DNA of 64,000 nt from Shimia sp. CNT1-13L.2 (GTDB taxonomy: Bacteria > Pseudomonadota > Alphaproteobacteria > Rhodobacterales > Rhodobacteraceae): contig NZ_JANDJO010000005.1 of the NCBI RefSeq assembly GCF_024331145.1, positions 234,709 through 298,708 of the forward strand, in the 5' to 3' direction. The position numbers and the translations under genes are program-made. Position 1 is the stretch's first letter. The number at the start of each line of letters is the position of its first letter. Of this stretch, positions 17,850 to 26,479 are shown piece by piece. The notes beneath the pieces are model-generated. The model had not been told where the DNA came from. It saw nothing but the letters and a program-made list of their open reading frames with translations, and did no database searches.

Positions 17850-18392
17850 ATGACCAACACCGTACTGCACATCGACGCCTCCGCCCGCCACGAAGACTCG
17901 CTCTCGCGCCTGCAATCCGCCAAAATCGTTGAAGCCCTCGGCGCCGACAAGGTGATCACCCGCGATCTCGCCAACGGCCTGCCCTTCCTGGATGCGGCCT
18001 GGGTGGAAAGCACTTTCATCGCGCCGAACGAACGCACCGAGGCCCAGGCCCGCGCGCTTGATCTGTCGGACGAACTGGTGGCCGAACTGCAAGCCGCCGA
18101 CACCATCGTGATCGGCACCCCGATGTACAACTTCTCGATCCCCGCGGTCCTGAAGGCTTGGATCGACCAGACCGCCCGCGCAGGCGTGACCTTTGCCTAC
18201 ACGGAAAGCGGCCCCAAGGGCCTTCTGGAAGGCAAGAAGGTCATCGTGACCATGGCCACCGGCGGCGTTCCGGTCGGATCCGACTATGACTATGCCTCGA
18301 CCTACCTGCGCTTTGCGCTTGGCTTCCTCGGCATCACCGATGTCACCATCCTCGACAAGGACGGCAACGCCCCGGAACTGGCCGCAGCCTGA
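17850..18392 (+). CDS. azoR: FMN-dependent NADH-azoreductase
   Basis: This flavodoxin-fold quinone/azo reductase (180 aa) begins TNTVLHIDASAR, the phosphate-binding strand and loop for FMN. It contains GTPMYNFSIPAVLKAWIDQ, the flavin-binding motif of AzoR, and TMATGGVPVGSDYDY. It is somewhat shorter than E. coli AzoR. The likely role is two-electron reduction of quinones to limit redox stress, controlled by the divergent LysR protein. Confidence 0.88.
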   Translation: MTNTVLHIDASARHEDSLSRLQSAKIVEALGADKVITRDLANGLPFLDAAWVESTFIAPNERTEAQARALDLSDELVAELQAADTIVIGTPMYNFSIPAVLKAWIDQTARAGVTFAYTESGPKGLLEGKKVIVTMATGGVPVGSDYDYASTYLRFALGFLGITDVTILDKDGNAPELAAA

Positions 18393-18443
18393 CGCTACCA
18401 GCGACAACAGATCGGCGAGGGGCCTTCCCCTCCCGACAGTGTG

Positions 18444-18980
18444 TCAGTCCAGATCCAGCCAGGTCGGGCTGACATCCACCTTTTCAAAGAACACCGCGAG
18501 ATCGGCAAAGGTCATGCCGATGGTGCGATCATTGACCAGCGGATGCATGTAGATACGGTCCGCCGTCTTCGCCGCCGCATCCATGAAAAAGGTCACACCT
18601 TTTTCGGCACCACTCACCATCGCCAGCGGGCTGACCGCGCCGGGACGGATACCCAGGTTTTCCATAAGGCGATCCGCCGACCCGAAAGACAGGTTGCCCA
18701 CCCCAAGCTGCGCCCCCAGCGCCTTGAGATCAATCTCGCGATCCTGCTCCAGCGTCACCAGATAGTTGCGCTTTTTCTTGTCCCGCAGATAAAGGTTCTT
18801 CACGCGAAACGCGGTCTCGCCTTCGACAACAAGCCCCGCTTCCACCGATTTCGCATCTTCCACCGTGCGCAGCGGCACGTGCTCATGAAACGTGAACTCA
18901 AGCCCCCAGCCCCGAAGCTGTTCGAGAAGGGCATCCGATGATACCGGCAAGCTGTCCTGATAAGTCGAAGAGGCGTCCAT
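18444..18980 (-). CDS. YbaK/ProX-type aminoacyl-tRNA deacylase
   Basis: The protein (178 aa) belongs to the free-standing editing-domain family that hydrolyses mischarged Ala-tRNAPro. The core shows KNLYLRDKKKRNYLV with the conserved lysines, and GIRPGAVSPLAM, the GxxPGxVSP loop. The start at 18980 is preceded by GGGAG. It is a single gene, convergent with azoR. Specificity (ProX versus YbaK) is inferred from similarity to the ProX/PrdX subgroup. Confidence 0.85.
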   Translation of the reverse strand: MDASSTYQDSLPVSSDALLEQLRGWGLEFTFHEHVPLRTVEDAKSVEAGLVVEGETAFRVKNLYLRDKKKRNYLVTLEQDREIDLKALGAQLGVGNLSFGSADRLMENLGIRPGAVSPLAMVSGAEKGVTFFMDAAAKTADRIYMHPLVNDRTIGMTFADLAVFFEKVDVSPTWLDLD

Positions 18981-19449
18981 GGCACATGTCTCCCTGATGG
19001 CGTGCCTTCCGCTCTTGGCCCATTCAACGCCCCTCCTCAAGCCGGAAACCGACAGCTTTCGGGAATATACGCCTCAAACCCTGCACCCGTCGCGACGATC
19101 CGGATCACCCGCAATATCCGGCCCTTTGGCGATAGGTCTGTCGGCACAGGCCCTTTACCTCTGATCGCCGCTCAACAAAGTCGTTCAAATGATGCCATGC
19201 ACCAACAAGACAAACCCACACCTCCAACGCTCAAAGCGCAACATCGCAAGGCTGCACGCCTTGACTCTCGCCCCCTGCGAGTCTAAACGCCCCTCAAATC
19301 CGGGAGTCCGTCAAAACTTCCGGTCCCATGGCCTTTGGCCGGGATCGCCCCCCGTCAGCGCGATGCGCCCACGGGGGACATTGGCGTTTGGGCGGTTCGT
19401 ACCTATGTTCGGGCCAGATAGCAGCGGTTGAAAAGGAGCCGAGAAAGCG
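18981..19449 (+). promoter_or_regulatory. Long upstream region of ffh with candidate promoter
   Basis: No gene is supported in these 469 bases. A sigma-70-like pair TTGGCG (19381) and TATGTT (19404) with 17-base spacing lies 40 bases before the ffh start. A second weaker TTGACT lies at 19261. AAAAGGAG at about 19432 is the ffh ribosome site. Nothing else structured was recognised. Confidence 0.4.
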
Positions 19450-20970
19450 ATGTTTGAAAATCTGAGCGAACGCCTTTCCGGTGTCTTCGATCGCCTGACC
19501 AAACAGGGCGCCCTGTCCGAAGACGACGTCAAGACCGCTCTGCGCGAAGTGCGCGTTGCCCTGCTCGAAGCCGACGTCTCGCTGCCCGTGGCCCGCGACT
19601 TCGTCAAGGCGGTGCAGGAAAAGGCCACCGGCCAGTCCGTGACCAAGTCGGTCACCCCCGGCCAGCAGGTCGTCAAGATCGTCCATGACGAGCTGAAAAA
19701 CGTCCTCGAAGGCGACAACGAGGAACCCGGTGAACTCAAGGTCGACAACCCGCCCGCCCCGATCCTGATGGTCGGTCTGCAAGGCTCGGGTAAGACCACC
19801 ACCACCGGTAAGCTCGCCAAGCGCCTCAAGGAAAAGAACGGCAAGCGGGTCCTGATGGCCTCGCTCGACATCTACCGCCCGGCCGCGATGCAGCAGCTTC
19901 AGGTGCTGGGCACCCAGATCGGTGTCGACACCCTGCCCATCGTCGCCGGCGAAACCGCCGTCCAGATCGCCAAACGGGCCAAGCAACAGGCCACGCTGGG
20001 CGGCTACGACGTCTACATGCTCGACACCGCGGGCCGCCTGCAGATTGACGAAGTCCTCATGAAAGAGGTCGAAGACGTCCGCGACGTAGTGAAACCGCGC
20101 GAGACCCTGCTCGTGGTCGACGGCCTGACCGGTCAGGTCGCGGTCGAGGTCGCCGAGGAATTCAACGGCAAGATCGGCATCTCCGGCGTGGTCCTGACCC
20201 GGATGGACGGTGATGGCCGTGGCGGTGCGGCGCTCTCTATGCGCGCCGTGACCGGCAAGCCGATCAAATTCGTCGGTCTCGGCGAAAAGATGGACGCGCT
20301 GGAAACCTTCGAACCGGACCGGATCGCAGGCCGTATCCTCGGCATGGGCGACATCGTGGCGCTGGTCGAAAAGGCCCAGGAAACCATCGAGGCCGAACAG
20401 GCCGAGAAGATGATGAAGCGTTTCCAGAAGGGCCGCTTCAACATGAACGACCTCAAGATGCAGCTTGAACAGATGCAAAAGATGGGCGGCATGGAAGGCG
20501 TGATGGGCATGATGCCCGGCATGGCCAAGATGTCGAAACAGGTCTCCGAGGCCGGCTTCGACGACAAGATGATCAAGCGCCAGATCGCGCTGGTCAACTC
20601 CATGACCAAGATGGAACGCGCCAACCCGCAAATCCTTCAGGCCAGCCGCAAGAAACGCATCGCCGCCGGTGCCGGTCTCGAGGTCTCCGAACTGAACAAG
20701 CTGCTCAAGATGCAGCGCCAGATGTCCGACGTCATGAAGAAGATGGGCAAGATGGGCAAAGGCGGCATGCTGAAACAGGCCATGAAAGGCATGTTCGGCA
20801 AGGGCGGCCCCTCGCCCGAGGACATGGCCGCAGGCATGGACCCCAAGCAACTTGAACAGGCCGCCAAGGCCATGGGCGGCAAAGGCGGCCTCCCCGGCGG
20901 TCTGCCCGGTCTGGGCGGCGGCATGGGCGGCCTGCCCCCGGGCCTCTCCGGTTTCGGCAAGAAAAAGTAA
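19450..20970 (+). CDS. ffh: Signal recognition particle GTPase Ffh
   Basis: Ffh binds signal sequences and SRP RNA and delivers ribosomes to FtsY. The protein (506 aa) has the N domain, the G domain with GLQGSGKTTTTGKLA, DTAGRLQID and TRMDGDGRGG, and a methionine-rich M domain from about residue 320 with many MKxM and MGG runs. The M domain is extended by a Gly/Met tail (GLPGGLPGLGGGMGGLP) to the end. Its RNA partner is encoded at 3058. The start is preceded by AAGGAG. Confidence 0.97.
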   Translation: MFENLSERLSGVFDRLTKQGALSEDDVKTALREVRVALLEADVSLPVARDFVKAVQEKATGQSVTKSVTPGQQVVKIVHDELKNVLEGDNEEPGELKVDNPPAPILMVGLQGSGKTTTTGKLAKRLKEKNGKRVLMASLDIYRPAAMQQLQVLGTQIGVDTLPIVAGETAVQIAKRAKQQATLGGYDVYMLDTAGRLQIDEVLMKEVEDVRDVVKPRETLLVVDGLTGQVAVEVAEEFNGKIGISGVVLTRMDGDGRGGAALSMRAVTGKPIKFVGLGEKMDALETFEPDRIAGRILGMGDIVALVEKAQETIEAEQAEKMMKRFQKGRFNMNDLKMQLEQMQKMGGMEGVMGMMPGMAKMSKQVSEAGFDDKMIKRQIALVNSMTKMERANPQILQASRKKRIAAGAGLEVSELNKLLKMQRQMSDVMKKMGKMGKGGMLKQAMKGMFGKGGPSPEDMAAGMDPKQLEQAAKAMGGKGGLPGGLPGLGGGMGGLPPGLSGFGKKK

Positions 20971-20984
20971 AGCCCGCGCCATGT

Positions 20985-21021
20985 CTTCAATGCACCCCAA
21001 ATACTCCCGCCGGAGGCATCC
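20985..21021 (+). repeat. Dispersed 37-bp repeat, copy 1 (CTTCAATGCACC...GGAGGCATCC)
   Basis: This copy differs at one base from the copy at 34856. It contains CTCC-CGCC-GGAG, a short hairpin. It lies 14 bases after the ffh stop codon and before the acetyltransferase gene. Read on the minus strand it carries GGATGCCTCCGGCGGGAGTA. Confidence 0.88.
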
Positions 21022-21081
21022 TGCCCTCCCCACCGCGCCCGGCGCGGCGGTTTCGCGCGGCGTATCGAAAGGGGCTGCCTG

Positions 21082-21636
21082 ATGACCGCGACCACCTTCA
21101 CCATCCCGACGCTTGAGACCGAGCGCCTGATCATGCGGGCCCACCGCGAAGAGGACATCGCCGCCGAAAAGGCCTTCTTTGCCTCCGATGCCTCGAAATT
21201 CGTCGGCGGCCCGCTGCCGCCGCACCGGGCATGGCGCTCCATCGCCATGGTAGTCGGCCACTGGGCCCTGCGCGGCTTCGGCTTCTGGGCGCTCGAGGAA
21301 AAAGCCACCGGCACCTACATGGGCCGCGTCGGCCTGTGGTATCCCGACGGCTGGTTCGAACGTGAAATCGGCTGGACCCTGATGCCTGCGGCACAGGGCA
21401 AGGGCTTTGCCACCGAAGCGGCACTGGCGTCGCGCGCCTATGCCTATGACATTCTCGGCTGGGACACCGCGATCTCCCAGATCGACCCGAAAAACGAGCC
21501 CTCCAAAGGTGTAGCGCGACGCCTCGGGGCCCGTTTCGAACAGCACTTCGAAGATCCCGAATACGGCACCATCGAAATCTGGCGCCACCCGGCCCCCGAA
21601 GACCTCGTCAATGGCGGAATGGAGGCATACGCGTAA
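21082..21636 (+). CDS. GNAT family acetyltransferase (RimJ-like), first of a tandem pair
   Basis: The protein (184 aa) begins FTIPTLETERLIMRAHREED, the RimJ/RimL opening, and has the acetyl-CoA loop in MPAAQGKGFATEAALA. It is a paralogue of the next gene, with which it shares the pattern W..E..HW..RG[FY]G.W. Its stop overlaps the next start (TAATG), so the two are co-translated. The acceptor substrate is unknown. It follows ffh and the dispersed repeat. Confidence 0.85.
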   Translation: MTATTFTIPTLETERLIMRAHREEDIAAEKAFFASDASKFVGGPLPPHRAWRSIAMVVGHWALRGFGFWALEEKATGTYMGRVGLWYPDGWFEREIGWTLMPAAQGKGFATEAALASRAYAYDILGWDTAISQIDPKNEPSKGVARRLGARFEQHFEDPEYGTIEIWRHPAPEDLVNGGMEAYA

Positions 21637-22241
21637 TGGCCACCAAGAACATCCCCATCCTCGAAACTAAGCGCCTCGTGCTGCGCGGCCCGGAACCCGA
21701 GGACTATCCGAACTTCAAGGCGACCTTCGCCTCCTACCGCTCGCGCTTCATGGGCGGCCCGCTCAACCCGTATGAGACCTGGATGCTCTATGCGGCCGAG
21801 ATCGGACACTGGAACATCCGCGGCTATGGCATGTGGATGATCCACGACAAGGACACGGATGAAACCTACGGCATGGCTGGCGGCTGGATGCCCGCCGCCT
21901 GGCCCGAACGCGAAATCGCCTGGATCATCTGGCCCGACAAGGCCGGCCACGGCTACGCGCTCGAGGCCACCCACGCCGCCCGCAAGTATTTCTATGATCA
22001 ACTCGGCTGGGACAGCGCCGTCTCCTACCTCGATCCCAAGAACCTCGACTCGATCCGCCTCGCGGAACGTCTCGGGGCGCAAAAGGACAAAGAGGCCGCC
22101 TCGGTTGATGGTCACGACGTTGTCTACCGCCACCCCTCGGCAGACCAGCTGAAAGACAGCCAGATCAACCACGGCATCGAGATGGAAATCAGCCACTACG
22201 CCGACCCGATGTTCAAACCGAAAGGATACGCGCTTGACTGA
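21636..22241 (+). CDS. GNAT family acetyltransferase (RimJ-like), second of a tandem pair
   Basis: This paralogue (201 aa) of the preceding gene keeps LETKRLVLRGPEPEDYPNF at the N-terminus and an acetyl-CoA region IIWPDKAGHGYALEATHAAR. Here the usual Q/RxxGxG/A is altered to DKAGHGYA, so cofactor binding may differ. It has a longer C-terminal tail. It overlaps the chorismate mutase gene by eight bases. Confidence 0.83.
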   Translation: MATKNIPILETKRLVLRGPEPEDYPNFKATFASYRSRFMGGPLNPYETWMLYAAEIGHWNIRGYGMWMIHDKDTDETYGMAGGWMPAAWPEREIAWIIWPDKAGHGYALEATHAARKYFYDQLGWDSAVSYLDPKNLDSIRLAERLGAQKDKEAASVDGHDVVYRHPSADQLKDSQINHGIEMEISHYADPMFKPKGYALD

Positions 22242-22542
22242 CCCCGTGACCGACGACGTGATCCGCGCGTCCGAGATCCTCGCCGAACACCGCGAAAGCA
22301 TCGACCGCCTCGATGCCATCCTTGTCTACACCCTGGGCGAACGCTTCAAGCACACCCAGGCCGTTGGCAGGCTCAAGGCCGAACATGCGCTGCCGCCGTC
22401 CGATCCGGACCGTGAATCCAAGCAGATCGCGCGCCTCGAAGACCTTGCCAACCGGGCCAATCTCGACCCGGAATTCGCCAAGAAATTCCTGAACTTCATC
22501 ATCGATGAGGTCATCAGGCACCACAAGAAACACCAGCAGTAA
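22234..22542 (+). CDS. Chorismate mutase (AroQ type)
   Basis: This all-helical protein (102 aa) converts chorismate to prephenate for phenylalanine and tyrosine synthesis. Conserved features are [20 protein letters not shown] and [12 protein letters not shown]. The TTG start at 22234 is chosen because AAAGGA lies seven bases upstream; it sits inside the end of the acetyltransferase gene. A GTG at 22246 is the alternative. Coupling to rpsP and ffh is common in the group. Confidence 0.88.
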   Translation: MTDPVTDDVIRASEILAEHRESIDRLDAILVYTLGERFKHTQAVGRLKAEHALPPSDPDRESKQIARLEDLANRANLDPEFAKKFLNFIIDEVIRHHKKHQQ

Positions 22543-22613
22543 GGCTGGTAGATCGAACAACAGGAATGACGGGGCCAGGCCCCTCAAATAGCTTAGGAAC
22601 AGGAGTAATCACC

Positions 22614-22979
22614 ATGGCTATGAAAATTCGTCTCGCCCGCGGCGGCTCGAAAAAGCGTCCCTTCTATCGCGTTGTTGCGGCTGACAGCCGTATGCCCCGC
22701 GATGGCCGTTTCATCGAGAAACTGGGCACCTACAACCCGCTTCTGCCGAAAGATTCGGAAGAGCGGGTAAAACTGAACATGGAACGCATCCAATACTGGC
22801 TCGACCAGGGCGCTCAGCCCACCGACCGTGTTGCACGTTTCCTCGAAGCGGCTGGCACCCTCGCCAAGACCGAGCGCAACAACCCGAAAAAAGCCGAGCC
22901 GGGCCAGAAAGCCAAGGATCGCGCTGAAGAAAAAGCCGCCAAGGCAGCTGAAGCAGCTGAAGCCGCAGCCGAAGAATAA
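22614..22979 (+). CDS. rpsP: 30S ribosomal protein bS16
   Basis: The protein (121 aa) begins [20 protein letters not shown], the bS16 signature, followed by [16 protein letters not shown]-terminal extension of about 40 residues is rich in Lys, Ala and Glu, which is common in alphaproteobacteria. AGGAG precedes the start at 22614. It heads the rpsP-rimM-trmD-rplS order found in many bacteria. Confidence 0.97.
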   Translation: MAMKIRLARGGSKKRPFYRVVAADSRMPRDGRFIEKLGTYNPLLPKDSEERVKLNMERIQYWLDQGAQPTDRVARFLEAAGTLAKTERNNPKKAEPGQKAKDRAEEKAAKAAEAAEAAAEE

Positions 22980-22990
22980 GGCCGGTTTTC

Positions 22991-23031
22991 TCACCACTTT
23001 GGTGACGGGGCGCTCCTTGCAGGGGCGCCCC
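22991..23031 (+). terminator. Two hairpins between rpsP and rimM
   Basis: TCACC-acttt-GGTGA (22991-23005) and GGGGCGC...GCGCCCC (23007-23031) lie 12-50 bases after rpsP. There is no T-run, so partial attenuation or mRNA stabilisation is more likely than full termination. Confidence 0.4.
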
Positions 23032-23152
23032 GATGCGTTTGAGCTCACAGTTTTTTCGCCCGCAAAGCCAACCACCCCGGCCAACGGGTTGCCCTTGGCC
23101 ACCGGATAAGGGAAAACAGGGATCAACACGGCAAACGGGGCGGAAGATCGAA

Positions 23153-23656
23153 ATGACTGAAATGGTCTGTGTCGGCGCAATCGCAGGGGCCTATGGCGTC
23201 CGGGGCGAGGTGCGCCTCAAGAGCTTCACCGCCGAGGCCGAGGCCATCGCCGACTATGCGCCGCTGACAACCGAGGACGGAACGCAGAGCTTTACCCTGA
23301 CCATCACCCGCGCCATCAAGAATGGCCTGGCGGCCCGCCTGTCCGGGGTCTCGACCAAGGAAGAGGCGGACGCGCTCAAGGGCACTCAGCTTTTCGTGCC
23401 GCGCGACCGCCTGCCCGATCTCGATGACGACGAATTCTACTATACCGATCTTGTGGGCCTCGAAGTCCGCGACACCGGCGGCACGGTGCTTGGCCATGTG
23501 AAATCGGTGCAGAACCACGGCGCAACCGACCTTCTGGAAATCCACGGCCCCGGCCTCAAGGCAACCGTCCTTCTGCCCTTTACCCGCGAAGCCGTACCCA
23601 CCGTCGACATTTCCGGCGGCCGCATCATCGCTGATCCGCCCGAAGGGCTGTTCTGA
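23153..23656 (+). CDS. rimM: Ribosome maturation factor RimM
   Basis: RimM helps assemble the 30S head. The protein (167 aa) begins [20 protein letters not shown] (N-terminal barrel) and has [14 protein letters not shown] at the start of the PRC-barrel domain. The C-terminus shows [19 protein letters not shown]. The start at 23153 gives the normal family length. It lies two bases before the sulfotransferase-like gene, so that gene is probably in the same operon. Confidence 0.95.
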   Translation: MTEMVCVGAIAGAYGVRGEVRLKSFTAEAEAIADYAPLTTEDGTQSFTLTITRAIKNGLAARLSGVSTKEEADALKGTQLFVPRDRLPDLDDDEFYYTDLVGLEVRDTGGTVLGHVKSVQNHGATDLLEIHGPGLKATVLLPFTREAVPTVDISGGRIIADPPEGLF

Positions 23657-23657
23657 A

Positions 23658-24470
23658 ATGCGCCGTCTTCTGATCCATGCCGGTTTTCACAAGACCGGCA
23701 CCAAGAGCGTTCAGAAAATGCTCTTCAAGAACCGTCAGCTTCTTGCCCCAACAACCCATGTCCTGCTGAACAAGAACCTCAACGGCATCGACAAACTGGC
23801 CCGCGCCTATTCCTCCGAGGTCGCCACCGCCGATCTGATCGAACTCACGCAACGGTTCGCAGAACTGCTCGAAGACATTCCGTCGGATGACACCCGCGAC
23901 ATCCTGATCAGCTCCGAAGACCTCTGCGGCCTGATGCCGGGACGGCGCGATATTGTCACCTACGACATCGCCCCGATCCTGATGAAGGCCATCTCCCACA
24001 CCCTGGAAAAGGCGCTGGCAACACCAACCGAGGTGATCTTCTACTTCTCGATGCGTGAGGCGCAATCCTGGCTGCACAGCTGTCACAGCCATCACGTGCG
24101 CGTTGTGCGCATGACCATGCAGCCCGAGGCTTACCACAGGGCCTATGCCGAATCCGCCGATCTGCCGCGCATCATTGACAAGGTCCGCATCGCCGTCGCA
24201 CCCCATCGCGTTGAAACGGCGTGGCTCGAAGACTTCACCAACGCCCCCCTTGGCCCCCTGCAACCAATCGCCGATCTGCTCGACTGGCCCGAGCCCCTGC
24301 GCCGCGAGATCAAGCTGCTGCCCCCGGCCAACGTCGGTATCCCGGACGAGTTGCGCCACGAGTTTCTGCTGATCAACGAGGCCACCGAAGACGCCGAGGA
24401 ACTGCGCAACGCCAAGGAAAACGCCCGCCGCCGCTACCGCCTGCGCCAGCGCGCCAAACAAAACAGCTGA
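23658..24470 (+). CDS. Sulfotransferase-like P-loop protein
   Basis: The protein (270 aa) starts MRRLLIHAGFHKTGTKSVQ. This matches the 5'-phosphosulfate-binding loop (HxGxHKTGT[ST]S) of PAPS-dependent sulfotransferases. A second motif, ISSEDLCGL near residue 95, resembles the family's post-strand serine region. The C-terminal tail is arginine-rich. It is inserted between rimM and trmD, where most bacteria have no gene. The acceptor is unknown, and related proteins often act on glycans. Confidence 0.7.
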   Translation: MRRLLIHAGFHKTGTKSVQKMLFKNRQLLAPTTHVLLNKNLNGIDKLARAYSSEVATADLIELTQRFAELLEDIPSDDTRDILISSEDLCGLMPGRRDIVTYDIAPILMKAISHTLEKALATPTEVIFYFSMREAQSWLHSCHSHHVRVVRMTMQPEAYHRAYAESADLPRIIDKVRIAVAPHRVETAWLEDFTNAPLGPLQPIADLLDWPEPLRREIKLLPPANVGIPDELRHEFLLINEATEDAEELRNAKENARRRYRLRQRAKQNS

Positions 24471-24547
24471 CCGGACCCGGGCTAGACCTTGCCCGCGTTT
24501 TCCGGCATGGGACAGCCACCAGAAACCGAACCCGCGAAAGACACCCC

Positions 24548-25366
24548 ATGACCGACAAACCCCGCTCCCATGGCCGCAAGTCGATCTCCGTCTCGTTCAA
24601 ACCGCGCGAACTCGTCACGCATAACCCGCGTCTCGCCGGTGTCTGGACCGCCCGTATCATCACCCTCTTCCCCGAAGCCTTTCCCGGTGTCCTCGGCGAA
24701 AGCCTGACCGGCAAGGCCCTCAAGGATGGCAAGTGGCAGATCGAAACCACCGATCTGCGCCCCTTCGGCGAAGGCAAGCACCGCAATGTCGATGACACGC
24801 CCGCAGGCGGCGGTGCCGGCATGGTCCTGCGCGCCGATGTGCTGGGCAAGGCGATTGATCACACTCAGAAGGGCGCACGCGGCAGGCTGCCACTGGTCTA
24901 TCTCTCCCCCCGCGGGCGCCGCTTCGATCAACAGATGGCGCGGGACTGGGCCGCCTGCGATGGGGTCACCATGCTCTGCGGCCGCTTCGAAGGCGTCGAT
25001 CAGAGGGTTCTGGACCACTACAACATTCAGGAAGTCTCGCTGGGCGACTTTGTCCTCACCGGTGGCGAAATCGCCGCGCAGGCCATGATCGACGCCACCG
25101 TCCGCCTCCTGCCCTCGGTCCTTGGCAATGCCGAAAGCATCGAGGACGAAAGCCACTCGAACGGCCTTCTGGAACACCCGCAATACACCCGCCCCGCCGA
25201 ATGGATGGAGCGCAAGATCCCCGATGTCCTGATGTCGGGCCACCACGGCAAGATCGCCGAATGGCGCCAGCAGATGGCCGAGGACCTGACCAAAACACGC
25301 CGCCCCGACATGTGGCAGGCCTATTGCAAGGCCAGGGGTCTCGACCCGGATGGCACAAACGACTGA
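24548..25366 (+). CDS. trmD: tRNA (guanine37-N1)-methyltransferase
   Basis: TrmD makes m1G37 next to the anticodon and prevents +1 frameshifting. The SPOUT knot motifs are clear: YLSPRGRRFDQ, LCGRFEGVDQRVL and SLGDFVLTGGE, then SNGLLEHPQYTRP. The protein (272 aa) carries about 30 extra residues before WTARIITLFPEAFPG, where many TrmD proteins start. The ATG at 24548 encodes this basic extension (KPRSHGRKSISVSFKPREL). Confidence 0.95.
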   Translation: MTDKPRSHGRKSISVSFKPRELVTHNPRLAGVWTARIITLFPEAFPGVLGESLTGKALKDGKWQIETTDLRPFGEGKHRNVDDTPAGGGAGMVLRADVLGKAIDHTQKGARGRLPLVYLSPRGRRFDQQMARDWAACDGVTMLCGRFEGVDQRVLDHYNIQEVSLGDFVLTGGEIAAQAMIDATVRLLPSVLGNAESIEDESHSNGLLEHPQYTRPAEWMERKIPDVLMSGHHGKIAEWRQQMAEDLTKTRRPDMWQAYCKARGLDPDGTND

Positions 25367-25450
25367 AAACCGCAGGCACACCAATCCGTTGCGGCCCGCC
25401 CCGCGAAGTGCTTTAGTGCCCCAAAGCAGATTTGATCAGGGATGGATAAC

Positions 25451-25783
25451 ATGGCTGCAAAATTCGAACTCTACACCGACAACGCCGGTGAATTCCGCTT
25501 CCGCCTCAAGGCAGGCAACGGCGAGAACATTCTGGCCAGCGAAGGCTACAAGCAAAAGGCCAGCGCCGAAAACGGCATCGCGTCGGTCCGCAAGAACGCG
25601 CCCGAAGATGCCCGCTACGAGCGCAAGGAAACCGCGGCCGGCAAGTACATGTTCAACCTCAAGGCCACCAACGGCCAGGTGATCGGCACCTCGCAAAGCT
25701 ACACAAGCGCATCGGGCCGCGACAACGGCATCGACTCGGTCATGCGCAACGCCCCCGAGGCCAAACTCGAAGACCTGACCTGA
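25451..25783 (+). CDS. DUF1508 / YegP family protein
   Basis: This protein (110 aa) is made of two tandem YegP repeats of about 50 residues. Each has the pattern F.L.A.NG..I..S..Y......NGI.SV..NAP. An ATG nine bases upstream (25442) is an alternative start. The family is small, common and of unknown function. It follows trmD and precedes a clear terminator. Confidence 0.88.
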   Translation: MAAKFELYTDNAGEFRFRLKAGNGENILASEGYKQKASAENGIASVRKNAPEDARYERKETAAGKYMFNLKATNGQVIGTSQSYTSASGRDNGIDSVMRNAPEAKLEDLT

Positions 25784-25801
25784 GCGGTCAGGACACAATC
25801 A

Positions 25802-25823
25802 GGTTGGGCAGCCCTGCCCAACC
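25802..25823 (+). terminator. Strong hairpin after the YegP gene
   Basis: GGTTGGGCAG and CTGCCCAACC form an almost perfect 22-base palindrome, 18 bases after the stop codon. It is followed by TTG rather than a T-run. It separates the trmD transcript from the rplS promoter. Confidence 0.6.
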
Positions 25824-25855
25824 TTGAAAACAAGGCCGTTTCCGTTTTCTTGGCC

Positions 25856-25884
25856 TTGCCACACCCCGATTTCCCCCCTATACA
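25856..25884 (+). promoter_or_regulatory. Sigma-70 promoter of rplS-rpmE
   Basis: A -35 TTGCCA at 25856 and -10 TATACA at 25879 are spaced by exactly 17 bases. Transcription would begin near 25891, where a stem-loop begins. Confidence 0.7.
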
Positions 25885-25890
25885 CCGCCC

Positions 25891-26093
25891 GTCCGGGACT
25901 CGAATGAGTCGTTCGGACCTGTTCTGTATTCCATTGTCGGGGATTTCTTCATCCCTGAACCGGATCGGGCAGAAGACGCAAGAAACGACGGCTTACCTCT
26001 GGCGGGCGCTGCGGCGGACCCGGTGAAGACACAGAGCTCTTGGACGACACCAACTTCGTGGACCAACCACGAGCAAATCTAGGAGATGGTCAG
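25891..26093 (+). promoter_or_regulatory. Structured 5' leader of rplS (about 200 nt)
   Basis: The predicted leader starts with a stem-loop at 25891-25918: outer GTCCG/CGGAC, inner GACTC/GAGTC, GAAT loop. Further hairpins are GGGAT/ATCCC at 25940-25955 and TCGTGG/CCACGA at 26056-26072, the last just before the ribosome site AGGAG. The length and structure suggest autogenous or other leader-based control of bL19. I do not recognise a described motif. Confidence 0.5.
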
Positions 26094-26468
26094 ATGGATC
26101 TGATCGCACAACTCGAGGCGGAACAAATTGCCGCCCTGGGGAAAGACATCCCCGACTTCAAAGCCGGTGACACCATCCGCGTCGGCTTCAAGGTGACCGA
26201 AGGTTCGCGCACCCGTGTGCAGAACTACGAAGGCGTCTGCATCAGCCGTAAAAACGGTTCGGGCATTGCCGGTTCGTTCACCGTTCGCAAGATTTCGTTC
26301 GGCGAAGGCGTAGAGCGTGTATTCCCGCTGTACTCGACCAACATCGACTCGATCACCGTTGTTCGCCGTGGTCGCGTACGTCGCGCCAAACTGTACTACC
26401 TGCGCTCGCGTCGTGGTAAATCGGCCCGTATCGCAGAAGACACCACTTACAAAGCCAAGAAAGCCTAA
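26094..26468 (+). CDS. rplS: 50S ribosomal protein bL19
   Basis: The protein (124 aa) has the bL19 core [22 protein letters not shown], then [24 protein letters not shown] and the C-terminal [23 protein letters not shown]. bL19 sits at the 30S-50S interface. AGGAG lies at correct spacing from 26094. It is transcribed from its own promoter together with rpmE. Confidence 0.97.
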   Translation: MDLIAQLEAEQIAALGKDIPDFKAGDTIRVGFKVTEGSRTRVQNYEGVCISRKNGSGIAGSFTVRKISFGEGVERVFPLYSTNIDSITVVRRGRVRRAKLYYLRSRRGKSARIAEDTTYKAKKA

Positions 26469-26479
26469 GGAGCGGTATC

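Noticed and set aside
19294-21588. Open frame of 764 codons on the minus strand opposite ffh
   Set aside because: The translation is low-complexity, and ffh on the other strand has every family motif.
25891-25918. tRNA-like arm (GACTCGAATGAGTC)
   Set aside because: There is no acceptor stem, anticodon arm or full T-loop; it is the first hairpin of the rplS leader.
25904-26026. 40-codon frame inside the rplS leader
   Set aside because: Its ATG lies inside the first stem-loop without a ribosome site, and the translation has no protein-like conservation cue. Leader RNA is the better reading.
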